Shown: positions 1 through 6,219, counted from the stretch's first letter. The stretch: 6,219 bases of DNA from an uncultured Gammaproteobacteria bacterium (GCA_903889815.1 CAISYX010000042.1:1-6219); one strand, 5' to 3'. A program made the numbers and translations. Notes: generated by a model from the letters alone, not told the origin.

Positions 1-575
1 ATCAGCGCGCCTCTCTGTCTCTGGGCAACGGCGTGGACATCAGCATCACCGGCAATGAAGACGGTCAGGAACTGCACGCCTATGCCGTTCTGGAGCAGCC
101 CACCAAGATCGTGACCTTTGAACCGCATCTGCATGCCCCCGGCGAACGCATGTGCCTGGAAGCCATCTGGGGATACACCGTCGAGACGCTGACCTGCGTT
201 GGCTACGATCACAACTGGGTGCGCGGCTACACCTACGAAGACCACACCGCCCCCTTGCTGCCCAAAGGGGCTGTTCTGCACATCGTCGGGTACATGAACA
301 ACACCCGCACCAATCCGAATGTTCCTGACTCCCGCAACTGGCAGGGCTCGGGCAACCGGTCGGTGACCAACATGTTCATTGATCTGGGCATGCGGGTTGC
401 CATGACGGAAGAGCAGTTTCTGGACGAAATGGCCAAGCGTCGCGAGGTATTGAATCTTGGCCCGAATGATCACCAGATCGGGTGCCCACTGTGCCTCGCC
501 CCGCTGGTGGCACCACTGGAGCCGGAACCGCAAAACAATAATGAAGTCGCTTCGGCGACCCAGGGAGTGAACTGA
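1..575 (+). CDS. Copper type II ascorbate-dependent monooxygenase-like protein, C-terminal part (5' end outside window)
   Basis: The reading frame is open from the left edge (first full codon at 3) and ends with TGA at 573-575, giving 190 residues; the GTG at 33 is internal rather than a start. In window numbering the protein has PHLH at residues 41-44, 'RMCLEAIWG' just after, 'LLPKGAVLHIVGYMNN' at 85-100, 'NPN' at 104-106 and 'GNRSVTNMF' at 117-125. This order matches the C-terminal domain of PHM/DBM-type copper monooxygenases, where an HxH pair and a later Met bind the catalytic CuM; here they would be H42, H44 and M124. The other copper site and any signal peptide would lie upstream, outside the window. 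Such enzymes hydroxylate a C-H bond using O2 and two electrons; the substrate here is unknown. A tail beyond the domain carries CPLC (161-164) and a Pro/Glu/Asn-rich end. The stop overlaps the next gene's ATG. The family call is from remembered motifs, so activity is not proven. Confidence 0.72.
   Translation, partial: QRASLSLGNGVDISITGNEDGQELHAYAVLEQPTKIVTFEPHLHAPGERMCLEAIWGYTVETLTCVGYDHNWVRGYTYEDHTAPLLPKGAVLHIVGYMNNTRTNPNVPDSRNWQGSGNRSVTNMFIDLGMRVAMTEEQFLDEMAKRREVLNLGPNDHQIGCPLCLAPLVAPLEPEPQNNNEVASATQGVN
563..567 (+). promoter_or_regulatory. Shine-Dalgarno site for the 321-residue secreted protein
   Basis: GGGAG lies 7 bases before the ATG at 575, inside the last codons of the preceding gene. 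The stop and start overlap by one base (TGATG, 573-577). A good site and normal spacing fix the start of the downstream gene and point to translational coupling, with both proteins made from one transcript. Confidence 0.7.
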
Positions 576-1540
576 TGTCTCTTCGTTTGAACTGGCTGCG
601 CAGCGCCAGCGTTGCCCGGTGGCTTGCCGCCATCCTCATTTCCACGTTCCTGATGGAGGGCGCTCTGGCCCAGCCTTCCTACCGCAAAGGGCAGTATCTG
701 GAACCAGCCTACGAAGGCTGGCGCCAGAATGCAGACGGCACCTATGTCTTCATCTTTGGTTACCAGAATGAGAACTGGGAAGAAGAGTTGAAGATCCCGG
801 TGGGTGAAAAAAACTTCTTCTCGCCCGGGCTGGAGGATCGCGGTCAGCCAACGCATTTTCTGCCCCGCCGCAACCGCTTCACGTTTGAAGTGCCCGTTCC
901 CGCCGACTGGGGCGACAAGGAGCTGGCCTGGACAGTGACTGTCAACGGCGTCACCAAAGTGGCCTATGCCACTCTGGCCCGCGACTATGTGATCGACAAT
1001 GTGGTAATCGCGTCTGAAACCGGATCGCTCGGCGCCGGCACCAGCAGCCCCGAATCCCGTTCCAATCAACCGCCTCTGGTGACAGTGCAGGGCGACCGTG
1101 TCGGTGACCAGATTGTGCGGACCGTTCGCGCAGGGCAACCGCTCAACCTGCAAGCGCACGTTGCCGATGATGGCCTGCCAAAGCCCCGAGCCACTTCTGC
1201 CGCCTTTACCGGAGCAGGTGGAACAGGGATCGCTCGCTGGATGCGTCCCCCGTCTCGGGTGACCGTAGGCAAGACCAATGGGCTGTTCCTGTCCTGGAAT
1301 ATTTATCGCGGGGAAGGCAATGCCACCTTCGATCCGCCCCAGGTCAAGCCTTGGGAAGATACTCGCAATTCCGCCAACTCGCCGTGGGGCGCTTTGTGGG
1401 TGCCACCGCCAGTTCCCGAGGATGGAATGTATTCAGTAGACGTCACCTTCGATATGCCTGGCACCTATGTGCTGTGGGCGCGCGCTGATGACGGCGGACT
1501 ATTTCACGATCAGTACGTCACAGTGAATGTAACGCCCTGA
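575..1540 (+). CDS. Secreted protein of unknown function with conserved N-terminal block and Ig/PKD-like C-terminal half
   Basis: This is a complete 321-residue protein; the start is supported by GGGAG 7 bases upstream and the TGATG overlap with the previous stop. Residues 1-32 form a signal peptide: Arg/Lys-poor but with R4, R9 and R15, a hydrophobic stretch at 17-27, and probable cleavage after ALA (32|33). There is no lipobox and no cysteine at all. Residues 45-142 form a distinctive block (YEGW at 46-49, 'FGYQNENWEEELKIPVG' at 61-77, 'GQPTHFLPRR' at 90-99, 'DWGDKELAWTVTVNG' at 111-125). I recall this wording from uncharacterised proteins of Acidobacteria and Gammaproteobacteria. Residues 165-321 look like beta-sandwich: 'RAGQPLNLQAHVADDGLP' at 185-202 and 'DMPGTYVLWARADDG' at 293-307 resemble strands of an Ig/PKD-like fold. 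No enzyme motif is visible. Its coupling to the copper monooxygenase-like gene suggests a joint periplasmic or surface role (inference). Confidence 0.85.
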   Translation: MSLRLNWLRSASVARWLAAILISTFLMEGALAQPSYRKGQYLEPAYEGWRQNADGTYVFIFGYQNENWEEELKIPVGEKNFFSPGLEDRGQPTHFLPRRNRFTFEVPVPADWGDKELAWTVTVNGVTKVAYATLARDYVIDNVVIASETGSLGAGTSSPESRSNQPPLVTVQGDRVGDQIVRTVRAGQPLNLQAHVADDGLPKPRATSAAFTGAGGTGIARWMRPPSRVTVGKTNGLFLSWNIYRGEGNATFDPPQVKPWEDTRNSANSPWGALWVPPPVPEDGMYSVDVTFDMPGTYVLWARADDGGLFHDQYVTVNVTP

Positions 1541-1688
1541 TTTACAAAGGATTGCAATGCGTAGGCTGGGGGCTGCTCCCTGGCGGACGGATGACAATAG
1601 GTTGCGTGCCCCATCGCATCAGCGGCGGCATTGGTAACGTGACAGAACAACAACAAGAAGTAATGCTACTAATCGACGGAGACAAACA
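1541..1688 (+). other. Intergenic spacer and probable 5' leader of the first receptor gene
   Basis: The 148 bases between the secreted protein and the receptor contain no strong intrinsic terminator (no GC stem followed by a T run) and no convincing -35/-10 pair. TTTACA at 1541-1546 resembles a -35 box, but only a poor TAGGCT follows at 1562 with 15 bases between. The last 50 bases are rich in A and C (AACAACAACAAG from about 1648), typical of an unstructured leader that favours ribosome loading. The receptor may be transcribed from its own promoter here or by read-through from the upstream pair; the sequence does not decide. Confidence 0.5.
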
Positions 1689-1719
1689 ATGCGAGATCAT
1701 TTTCACCGCACACGCTTGA
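1663..1719 (+). CDS. Possible 18-codon upstream ORF overlapping the receptor start (tentative)
   Basis: An ATG at 1663 opens a frame of 18 codons (MLLIDGDKQCEIIFTAHA) ending with TGA at 1717-1719. It spans the receptor's Shine-Dalgarno and start at 1689, in another frame. Its stop overlaps the ATG at 1719 (TGATG), which is the in-frame Met11 of the receptor. AAGAAG at 1655-1660 precedes it, but only 2 bases away, which is too close for efficient initiation. It could be a leader peptide coupling translation to Met11, or pure chance. The peptide has no recognised motif; I consider chance more likely. Confidence 0.15.
   Translation: MLLIDGDKQCEIIFTAHA
1678..1682 (+). promoter_or_regulatory. Shine-Dalgarno site for the first TonB-dependent receptor
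   Basis: GGAGA sits 6 bases before the ATG at 1689. This favours that start over the in-frame ATG at 1719, which has no purine-rich site in front of it although it would give a tidier signal peptide. Confidence 0.7.
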
Positions 1720-4550
1720 TGCAACTGAAACATTCTCTTCTATACACCTCTATTGCAATTGCCACTGCTCTGCCAGGAGTCAGCTTTGCACAAGCACCAG
1801 CACCTGCTGCTGACGCTGACGCAGAAGTGGAAGAAGTGGTCGTCACTGGTACGTATATCCGCAACAGCGCCTTCGCTGGCGCGTCACCTGTCGATACCAT
1901 CGATCAGGAAGCGATGATGTCCACTGGATCCGTCAGCACCGGCCAGTTCATGCGTGACCTCGTCTACACCGACAACATCGATGCGGTCGGCAACGTGCTT
2001 GGCGGTCCCGGTGGCGGTCAGGACGGCAACACTTCTGGTTTCAACCTGCGTGGCCTGGGTAGCAGCAGTACGCTGACCATGTTTGACGGCAGGCGTGTCG
2101 TGAACAACGAAGAAGTCGGCTCCATCGTCCCGGACATCGCCCTGAGCCGCATGGAAATCGTGCTGGACGGCGGTTCCGCACTGTACGGCTCCGATGCGGT
2201 TGCCGGCGTGGTCAACCTGATCCCCATCAAGGAATATGACGGTATTCGTGCCCGCAGCACCTACGGCCGCGATCAGGAAGGCACCATGGAGGAATATTCT
2301 CTTGGTTTGCTGTTCGGTCGCGAGATCAATGATTTCAACATCGTTGCCGCACTGCAGTACAAGAAAGAGACGCCGATGATGCGCTATGAGCGCCCCAAGT
2401 ATCTGCGTGCCGACAATGATATCTTCACTGACGGCCCCCCCGGTACTTTCCGTGGCTTGACCAGCTCAGCGCCCTTGGTGGACCCTTCTTGCGGCACTTT
2501 CGGCAACAACCAGAATGACAAAGGCCAGTTTGACAGTTTCCCCAGCGGTATCCGCCTGGCCAACGGCCAGCGCTGTGCGATTTTCTTCGGCCAGTGGATC
2601 GAGTACAACCGCCCCAACGAACAGTACACCGGCTATGTCAACGTGACCCACCAGACCACCGAATGGCTGGAGCTGGAATATCAGGCGGTGTTTGACCACA
2701 ACCTGAACACGTTCACCACGGAAGCAGCCTCGCCGATGAACACGACGCGTGGGCCATCCATGGTGATCCCGGCAGCACACCCGGCCAACCCCTTCGGGCA
2801 GGCGGTATATCCGCTGGCATTCCGTACGTTCAACGGGCGCTCACAGTCTCCGCAGCCGAGCTACTTGAAGTCAGGCTCACAGTGGGATGACACCGTCCTG
2901 CTGACAGACCGCCATACCTTGTCTGCGCGCTATGAACTGGGCAATGACTGGTCCGGCTCGACATCCCTCAGCCACCAGCTGCGGCGTGATCGCTACACAA
3001 CTTATGAAGAGTTTGCCAGCCGTATTCTTGCCGGCTTCCAGGGCCGTGGCGGCCCCAACGGCAATGAGTGGTTCAACCCCTTCATGTCTCAGGATGCCCG
3101 TTCTCCGTTCTTCCGCAAAGGCGTAACTGAGAACAGTCAGGCGCTTGTCGACTGGTTGTCTGTTCAGGCGACTACAGAGGATATCCGTCGGTATCGCGTG
3201 TTTGACTCCGTCGTGACCGGTCCGCTGTTTGAACTGCCCGCAGGCCCGGTCCAGCTGGCGTTCGGTGGACACATTCGTGACGATAAAGTTGTCGATAACG
3301 CCGTGAAGGCACGCACCATTGGCGAAGACTTCAACGCACCGGCAGCCATTCAGCGCCAGGCGTCGTCCGAGTCCACCGTGCGTGCAACCTTCCTTGAAGT
3401 GGAAGTCCCGGTTCTGGACACACTGTCCATCCAGGCAGCGGCACGTTACGAGAAGTTTGACGACCTGAATCTGCGGACAACGACGCCAAAGCTGGCAATT
3501 CGCTGGGAAGCGCTTCCCTCGCTGGCAGTGCGTGCGTCATGGGGTGAAGGCTTCCTTGCGCCCTTGGCCAGCCAGGTGGGCGCTGTTAACCTGAACGGCT
3601 GCTCCAGCGCCCGCGACGGTACAGACCAGCTGACCGGTGTTTCTTTCATCGGCGTGGACGGGTGCAATACCACCAATCCGCTGCTGGACGTGGAGCGTTC
3701 CACACTGCAGAACATCGGTTTCACCTGGGAGCCGCTTGATGGACTGTCGGTTGGTATCGATTATCAGGAAATCGAATACACAGGCCGTATCTTCACGCTG
3801 ACCAACCAGGACATTGGGTCGCAGGACTTCATCAATGTGCTAGCAGCCATCGGGGCAACTCCCGCCAGCTTCAGCCGTGTACCAGGGTCCGCAACCTGGG
3901 AAGCGGCGCGCGCTTACGTGAATGCCAACCCGAACCCGGCCATCTTGCGTGATCCGGTGACACTGCGTGCCTCGCGCATTCTGCGTCAGCCGCAAAACGT
4001 CGACCAGATGGACGTGAAGACTGTCGACATGCAGGCCAGCTATGCGTTCTCGTGGGACAACTGGGGTGATTTCAACGTCGCCATCGATGCTACTCACTAC
4101 ACCGAGTACTTGTTGACTGAGTTCAGCGGAGCGACCCGTGAAATGGTGGGCTTCATGAACGGCGACACCGGCAAGGCACCGCCCCTGCCCAAGACCAAGG
4201 TGAACTACACTCTGGCTTGGATGCGTGATGCGCACTCCGTTCGTATGTCTGTTCGTTACAACGATGATGTGAACTTCGGGCTGCTTGCCCCTGTGACACT
4301 GGCCAACCCGCCAGCAACAACAGGTGGTTTGCGCAAGCTGACTGTGAAGGGCGGCTACCGTGCCAATCTGAACTACGGCTATACCATGGACAGTCTGTTC
4401 GGCTTCGGCCAGTCTGCCAACATCAACGTGGCCGTGCGCAACCTGTTTGACTGGGAACCGACACGTCTGCCGATCCAGGGCGGTCTGGCAACACGTCTCT
4501 ATGACCCCTATGGTCGTATGTTCACACTCGGTCTGGATATCGAAATCTGA
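1689..4550 (+). CDS. TonB-dependent outer-membrane receptor (complete, 953 residues)
   Basis: This is a ligand-gated outer-membrane barrel that imports a scarce substrate using energy passed on by TonB-ExbB-ExbD. A signal peptide occupies residues 1-34 (hydrophobic stretch 17-30, cleavage after VSFA). A TonB-box-like EVEEVVVTG lies at 46-54. The plug covers about 62-180, with 'GFNLRGLGSSSTLTMFDGRR' at 117-136 and 'MEIVLDGGSALYGSDAVAGV' at 155-174. The rest is the barrel, ending with the family-typical NLFDWEP at 918-924 and a last strand at about 943-953; the final residue is Ile rather than the common Phe. It has only four cysteines, in two close pairs (268/296 and 638/659), probably disulfides in outer loops. 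There is no carboxypeptidase-like domain before the plug, so this is not SusC type, and no STN signalling domain, so surface-signalling control is unlikely. The start is set by GGAGA 6 bases upstream; Met11 is the alternative. Length is at the upper end of normal. The substrate cannot be named. Confidence 0.95.
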   Translation: MRDHFHRTRLMQLKHSLLYTSIAIATALPGVSFAQAPAPAADADAEVEEVVVTGTYIRNSAFAGASPVDTIDQEAMMSTGSVSTGQFMRDLVYTDNIDAVGNVLGGPGGGQDGNTSGFNLRGLGSSSTLTMFDGRRVVNNEEVGSIVPDIALSRMEIVLDGGSALYGSDAVAGVVNLIPIKEYDGIRARSTYGRDQEGTMEEYSLGLLFGREINDFNIVAALQYKKETPMMRYERPKYLRADNDIFTDGPPGTFRGLTSSAPLVDPSCGTFGNNQNDKGQFDSFPSGIRLANGQRCAIFFGQWIEYNRPNEQYTGYVNVTHQTTEWLELEYQAVFDHNLNTFTTEAASPMNTTRGPSMVIPAAHPANPFGQAVYPLAFRTFNGRSQSPQPSYLKSGSQWDDTVLLTDRHTLSARYELGNDWSGSTSLSHQLRRDRYTTYEEFASRILAGFQGRGGPNGNEWFNPFMSQDARSPFFRKGVTENSQALVDWLSVQATTEDIRRYRVFDSVVTGPLFELPAGPVQLAFGGHIRDDKVVDNAVKARTIGEDFNAPAAIQRQASSESTVRATFLEVEVPVLDTLSIQAAARYEKFDDLNLRTTTPKLAIRWEALPSLAVRASWGEGFLAPLASQVGAVNLNGCSSARDGTDQLTGVSFIGVDGCNTTNPLLDVERSTLQNIGFTWEPLDGLSVGIDYQEIEYTGRIFTLTNQDIGSQDFINVLAAIGATPASFSRVPGSATWEAARAYVNANPNPAILRDPVTLRASRILRQPQNVDQMDVKTVDMQASYAFSWDNWGDFNVAIDATHYTEYLLTEFSGATREMVGFMNGDTGKAPPLPKTKVNYTLAWMRDAHSVRMSVRYNDDVNFGLLAPVTLANPPATTGGLRKLTVKGGYRANLNYGYTMDSLFGFGQSANINVAVRNLFDWEPTRLPIQGGLATRLYDPYGRMFTLGLDIEI

Positions 4551-4654
4551 TCTCCATGTGACAAGGAGTACCTCCCTCCGCCGTCAGGATCTCTTCCCGT
4601 GTTGCTCCGAACACGGGGGGCGAGCCTGACGGCGGAACCTTATAAAGCGCAGAG
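4551..4654 (+). other. Spacer between the two receptor genes
   Basis: This 104-base gap holds the long stem-loop at 4577-4636 and little else. An AAGGAG at 4563-4568 looks like a Shine-Dalgarno but has no start codon at usable distance. TATAAA at 4641-4646 looks like a -10 box, but no -35 element lies 16-18 bases before it. No clear promoter is visible, so the second receptor may be co-transcribed with the first. Confidence 0.5.
4577..4636 (+). terminator. Long nested stem-loop; possible terminator/attenuator or mRNA-stability element
   Basis: The outer arms TCCGCCGTCAGG (4577-4588) and CCTGACGGCGGA (4625-4636) pair perfectly over 12 bp. Inside, CCCGTGTT (4596-4603) and AACACGGG (4610-4617) pair over 8 bp around the loop GCTCCG, and CTC (4591-4593) can pair with GAG (4622-4624). 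The whole folds into one tall hairpin 26 bases after the first receptor's stop and 18 bases before the second receptor's ATG. No T run follows on either strand, so it is not a standard intrinsic terminator. Partial termination, protection of the upstream mRNA 3' end, or control of the downstream start are all possible. Confidence 0.5.
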
Positions 4655-6219
4655 ATGACGACCATGGCTGTGAATATTTCCGGAATGACCGTTGCCCTGC
4701 TTCGATTGAGCCTTGCCATTGCGGTTTCGACTGCTCTGCCGGGACAGAACAATACTTTTGCACAGGACAGTGCTGCACTGGACTCCACCGTGGTGTACCC
4801 CGCGGAGTACTTTGCCCAATTCAATCCCGTCAACGTGAACGACATGATCGATCGCGTGCCGGGCATATCCGTTGCCCTCAATGCCGGCGCCACCAGTGGT
4901 GGCGGAGCGACGAACAACAACAATGCCAACAATCGCGGCCTCGGTGCCGGGGCGCAGATTCTGATCGACGGCAAGCGCCTTGCTGGCAAGGACAATGAAG
5001 CGCGCACTCAGTTGAGTCGGATCGCCGCAAATCAAGTTCGTCATATCGAGATCATTCGTGGCACTTCGGGTGACCTGGACGTCCGCAGTGCCGGCCAGAT
5101 CGTCAACATCGTGCTGCTGGAAACCCTGGCGACCTCCACCGTCGCGCTGGAAGCTGGCGCCATCGCCTATCACGACAATCACATCGAGCCCCAGGGCGGC
5201 GTTGTCTACAGCGGTCAGCGCGGTGGCCTGAATTATCTGTTCAGTGCCGAGAGCCGTTCCAATTACGAGGCACTGGAAAGCTGGGAAACCAGTTTCAACG
5301 CCAACTTCTCGCCAAATGACCGCATCCTCGTGGACCAGATCCGCGAACAGAACAACCGCAGTCTGAACACCAACCTGACCTATGATCTGACGCTGAACGA
5401 CCGGCTTGCCTTCAATGCGCTATACAGCGAGACCGATCCGCCCACGGCGCTGGATCGTCAGATCACGAATCTGAACGTGACCCCCGCAGTGACTCGCTGG
5501 GAGCGCGAGACCTTGCCCTCTGCCCGCGACAACTGGGAGATTGGCGGCGATTATGAACACCTGTTCGCGAATGGCAGCCGGTATCGCGTGCTGCTGATCG
5601 TCAACGAAGAGTCGCAGGACACGGTGCGCGAGCGCTTTGCCGGCACAACACGCGATGCCACAACCCGCAAGAACCTGTTTCTGTCGTCAGACACCCGCAA
5701 TATCGAGCGCATTGTGCGGACCTCCTACAATTTTCAGCTCAGTGAAGCCCAGGGCATGGAGTTCGGAGTCGAGCGCGCGCAGACCCGTCTGGAGTCCACC
5801 TTGCGCATGGGGTTGCCGGTCGCTGGTGGAGCCGCGTCGCCCGGCCACGGCGGGCTGGTGCCTGTCGCCGTCCCGAATGCGAACTCCACCGTGCAGGAGA
5901 TCCGCTACGAGGTCTTCGGGGTACACAACTGGCAGATCAACTCCCGCATGTCGCTGGAAAGTACCCTGTTGATGGAGATCTCCGAGATCGAGCAGTGGGG
6001 TGATGTTCAGAACAAACGCGATTTCACCTATCCTCGTCCCAAGCTCGACTATCGCTTCGACATGAATGCATCTACCCAGTTGCGCTTGTCAGTTGAGCGC
6101 TTCATCTCGCAGCTGGCCTTCGCCGATTTTGCGGCAGCATCGGCCAACAATCGGGATGATCAGCAGGCGATCGTTGCGGGCAATCCGGAGCTTGAGCAGG
6201 AGAAGGCCTGGCGCTATAC
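4655..6219 (+). CDS. TonB-dependent outer-membrane receptor, second subfamily (3' end outside window)
   Basis: The frame is open from ATG 4655 to the right edge, giving 521 residues with no stop. Residues 12-30 are hydrophobic and cleavage is likely after TFA (36|37), forming an export signal, although the n-region lacks Lys/Arg. A short STVVYPA at 44-50 may act as the TonB box. The plug follows at about 51-155: 'VNDMIDRVPGIS' at 61-72, RGLG at 94-97, 'QILIDGKRLAGK' at 101-112, 'QLSRIAANQVRHIEIIRGTS' at 119-138 and 'DVRSAGQIVNIVL' at 142-154. These are classic plug motifs. Alternating barrel strands follow from about 160 to the edge. There are no cysteines in this part. The plug wording and short pre-plug region differ clearly from the upstream receptor, so it is not a recent duplicate. 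The start is uncertain: ATG at 4655, 4664 and 4685 are all in frame and none has a strong Shine-Dalgarno (CAGAG at 4650-4654 would fit 4664 best). The substrate is unknown. Confidence 0.9.
   Translation, partial: MTTMAVNISGMTVALLRLSLAIAVSTALPGQNNTFAQDSAALDSTVVYPAEYFAQFNPVNVNDMIDRVPGISVALNAGATSGGGATNNNNANNRGLGAGAQILIDGKRLAGKDNEARTQLSRIAANQVRHIEIIRGTSGDLDVRSAGQIVNIVLLETLATSTVALEAGAIAYHDNHIEPQGGVVYSGQRGGLNYLFSAESRSNYEALESWETSFNANFSPNDRILVDQIREQNNRSLNTNLTYDLTLNDRLAFNALYSETDPPTALDRQITNLNVTPAVTRWERETLPSARDNWEIGGDYEHLFANGSRYRVLLIVNEESQDTVRERFAGTTRDATTRKNLFLSSDTRNIERIVRTSYNFQLSEAQGMEFGVERAQTRLESTLRMGLPVAGGAASPGHGGLVPVAVPNANSTVQEIRYEVFGVHNWQINSRMSLESTLLMEISEIEQWGDVQNKRDFTYPRPKLDYRFDMNASTQLRLSVERFISQLAFADFAAASANNRDDQQAIVAGNPELEQEKAWRY

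Noticed and set aside
33..35. GTG as the start of the first gene
   Set aside because: The frame is open upstream to the window edge and the protein begins in mid-domain, so this is an internal Val codon of a truncated gene.
470..1159. Long minus-strand frame (229 codons) antisense to the first two genes
   Set aside because: It lies opposite two well-supported genes, its protein has no recognisable motif or signal, and such frames are common opposite GC-rich coding DNA.
1541..1567. Promoter with TTTACA as -35 and TAGGCT as -10
   Set aside because: The -10 matches the consensus at only three positions and the spacing is 15 bases; not enough to call.
2877..4235. Several minus-strand frames of 61-131 codons opposite the first receptor
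   Set aside because: All lie within a complete, motif-supported receptor gene and show no family resemblance.
4565..4575. Small inverted repeat GGAG-TAC-CTCC after the first receptor
   Set aside because: Only 4 bp with a 3-base loop; expected by chance, and without a partner site.
4522..5182. Two overlapping minus-strand frames (161 and 180 codons) across the spacer and the second receptor start
   Set aside because: The plus strand here encodes unmistakable plug motifs, and the minus frames run through the stem-loop or the receptor without motifs.
5637..5972. Plus-strand frame of 111 codons inside the second receptor
   Set aside because: Out-of-frame shadow of the receptor; Arg/Pro/Ser/Cys-rich composition typical of a wrong frame.

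Overview
The window is a coding-dense stretch on one strand of a Gram-negative genome with moderately high GC (by eye, high fifties percent). Two TonB-dependent outer-membrane receptors and two exported-type proteins make this certain to be an organism with an outer membrane. The protein style (plug and TonB-box wording, a copper monooxygenase-like protein next to a 'YEGW...' secreted protein) recalls free-living, often marine Gammaproteobacteria and also Acidobacteria. I favour a gammaproteobacterium, but the window holds no marker gene that would settle the lineage.

Layout, all on the + strand. (1) Positions 1-575: the C-terminal 190 residues of a protein resembling the C-terminal half of copper type II, ascorbate-dependent monooxygenases (PHM/DBM-like), with an HxH pair and a downstream Met where the CuM ligands belong, and an added CPLC tail. 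(2) Positions 575-1540: a 321-residue secreted protein of unknown function with a signal peptide, a conserved N-terminal block and an Ig/PKD-like C-terminal half. Its ATG overlaps the previous stop codon (TGATG), so the two are probably translationally coupled. (3) Positions 1541-1688: a 148-base spacer with an A/C-rich unstructured leader, a good Shine-Dalgarno and a tiny overlapping upstream ORF, but no convincing promoter. (4) Positions 1689-4550: a complete 953-residue TonB-dependent receptor. (5) Positions 4551-4654: a spacer dominated by a long nested stem-loop. (6) Positions 4655-6219: the N-terminal 521 residues of a second TonB-dependent receptor of a different subfamily, running off the right edge without a stop.

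How they may fit together (inference): a periplasmic or exported copper enzyme and its coupled partner sit beside two unlike receptors. This suggests a locus that takes up and oxidatively processes a scarce or bulky substrate, or a metal complex. The substrate cannot be read from the sequence. No tRNA, rRNA, CRISPR array, insertion sequence or integration site was seen. The least explained elements are the coupled unknown secreted protein, the altered substrate positions and CPLC tail of the copper enzyme, and the stem-loop between the receptors.
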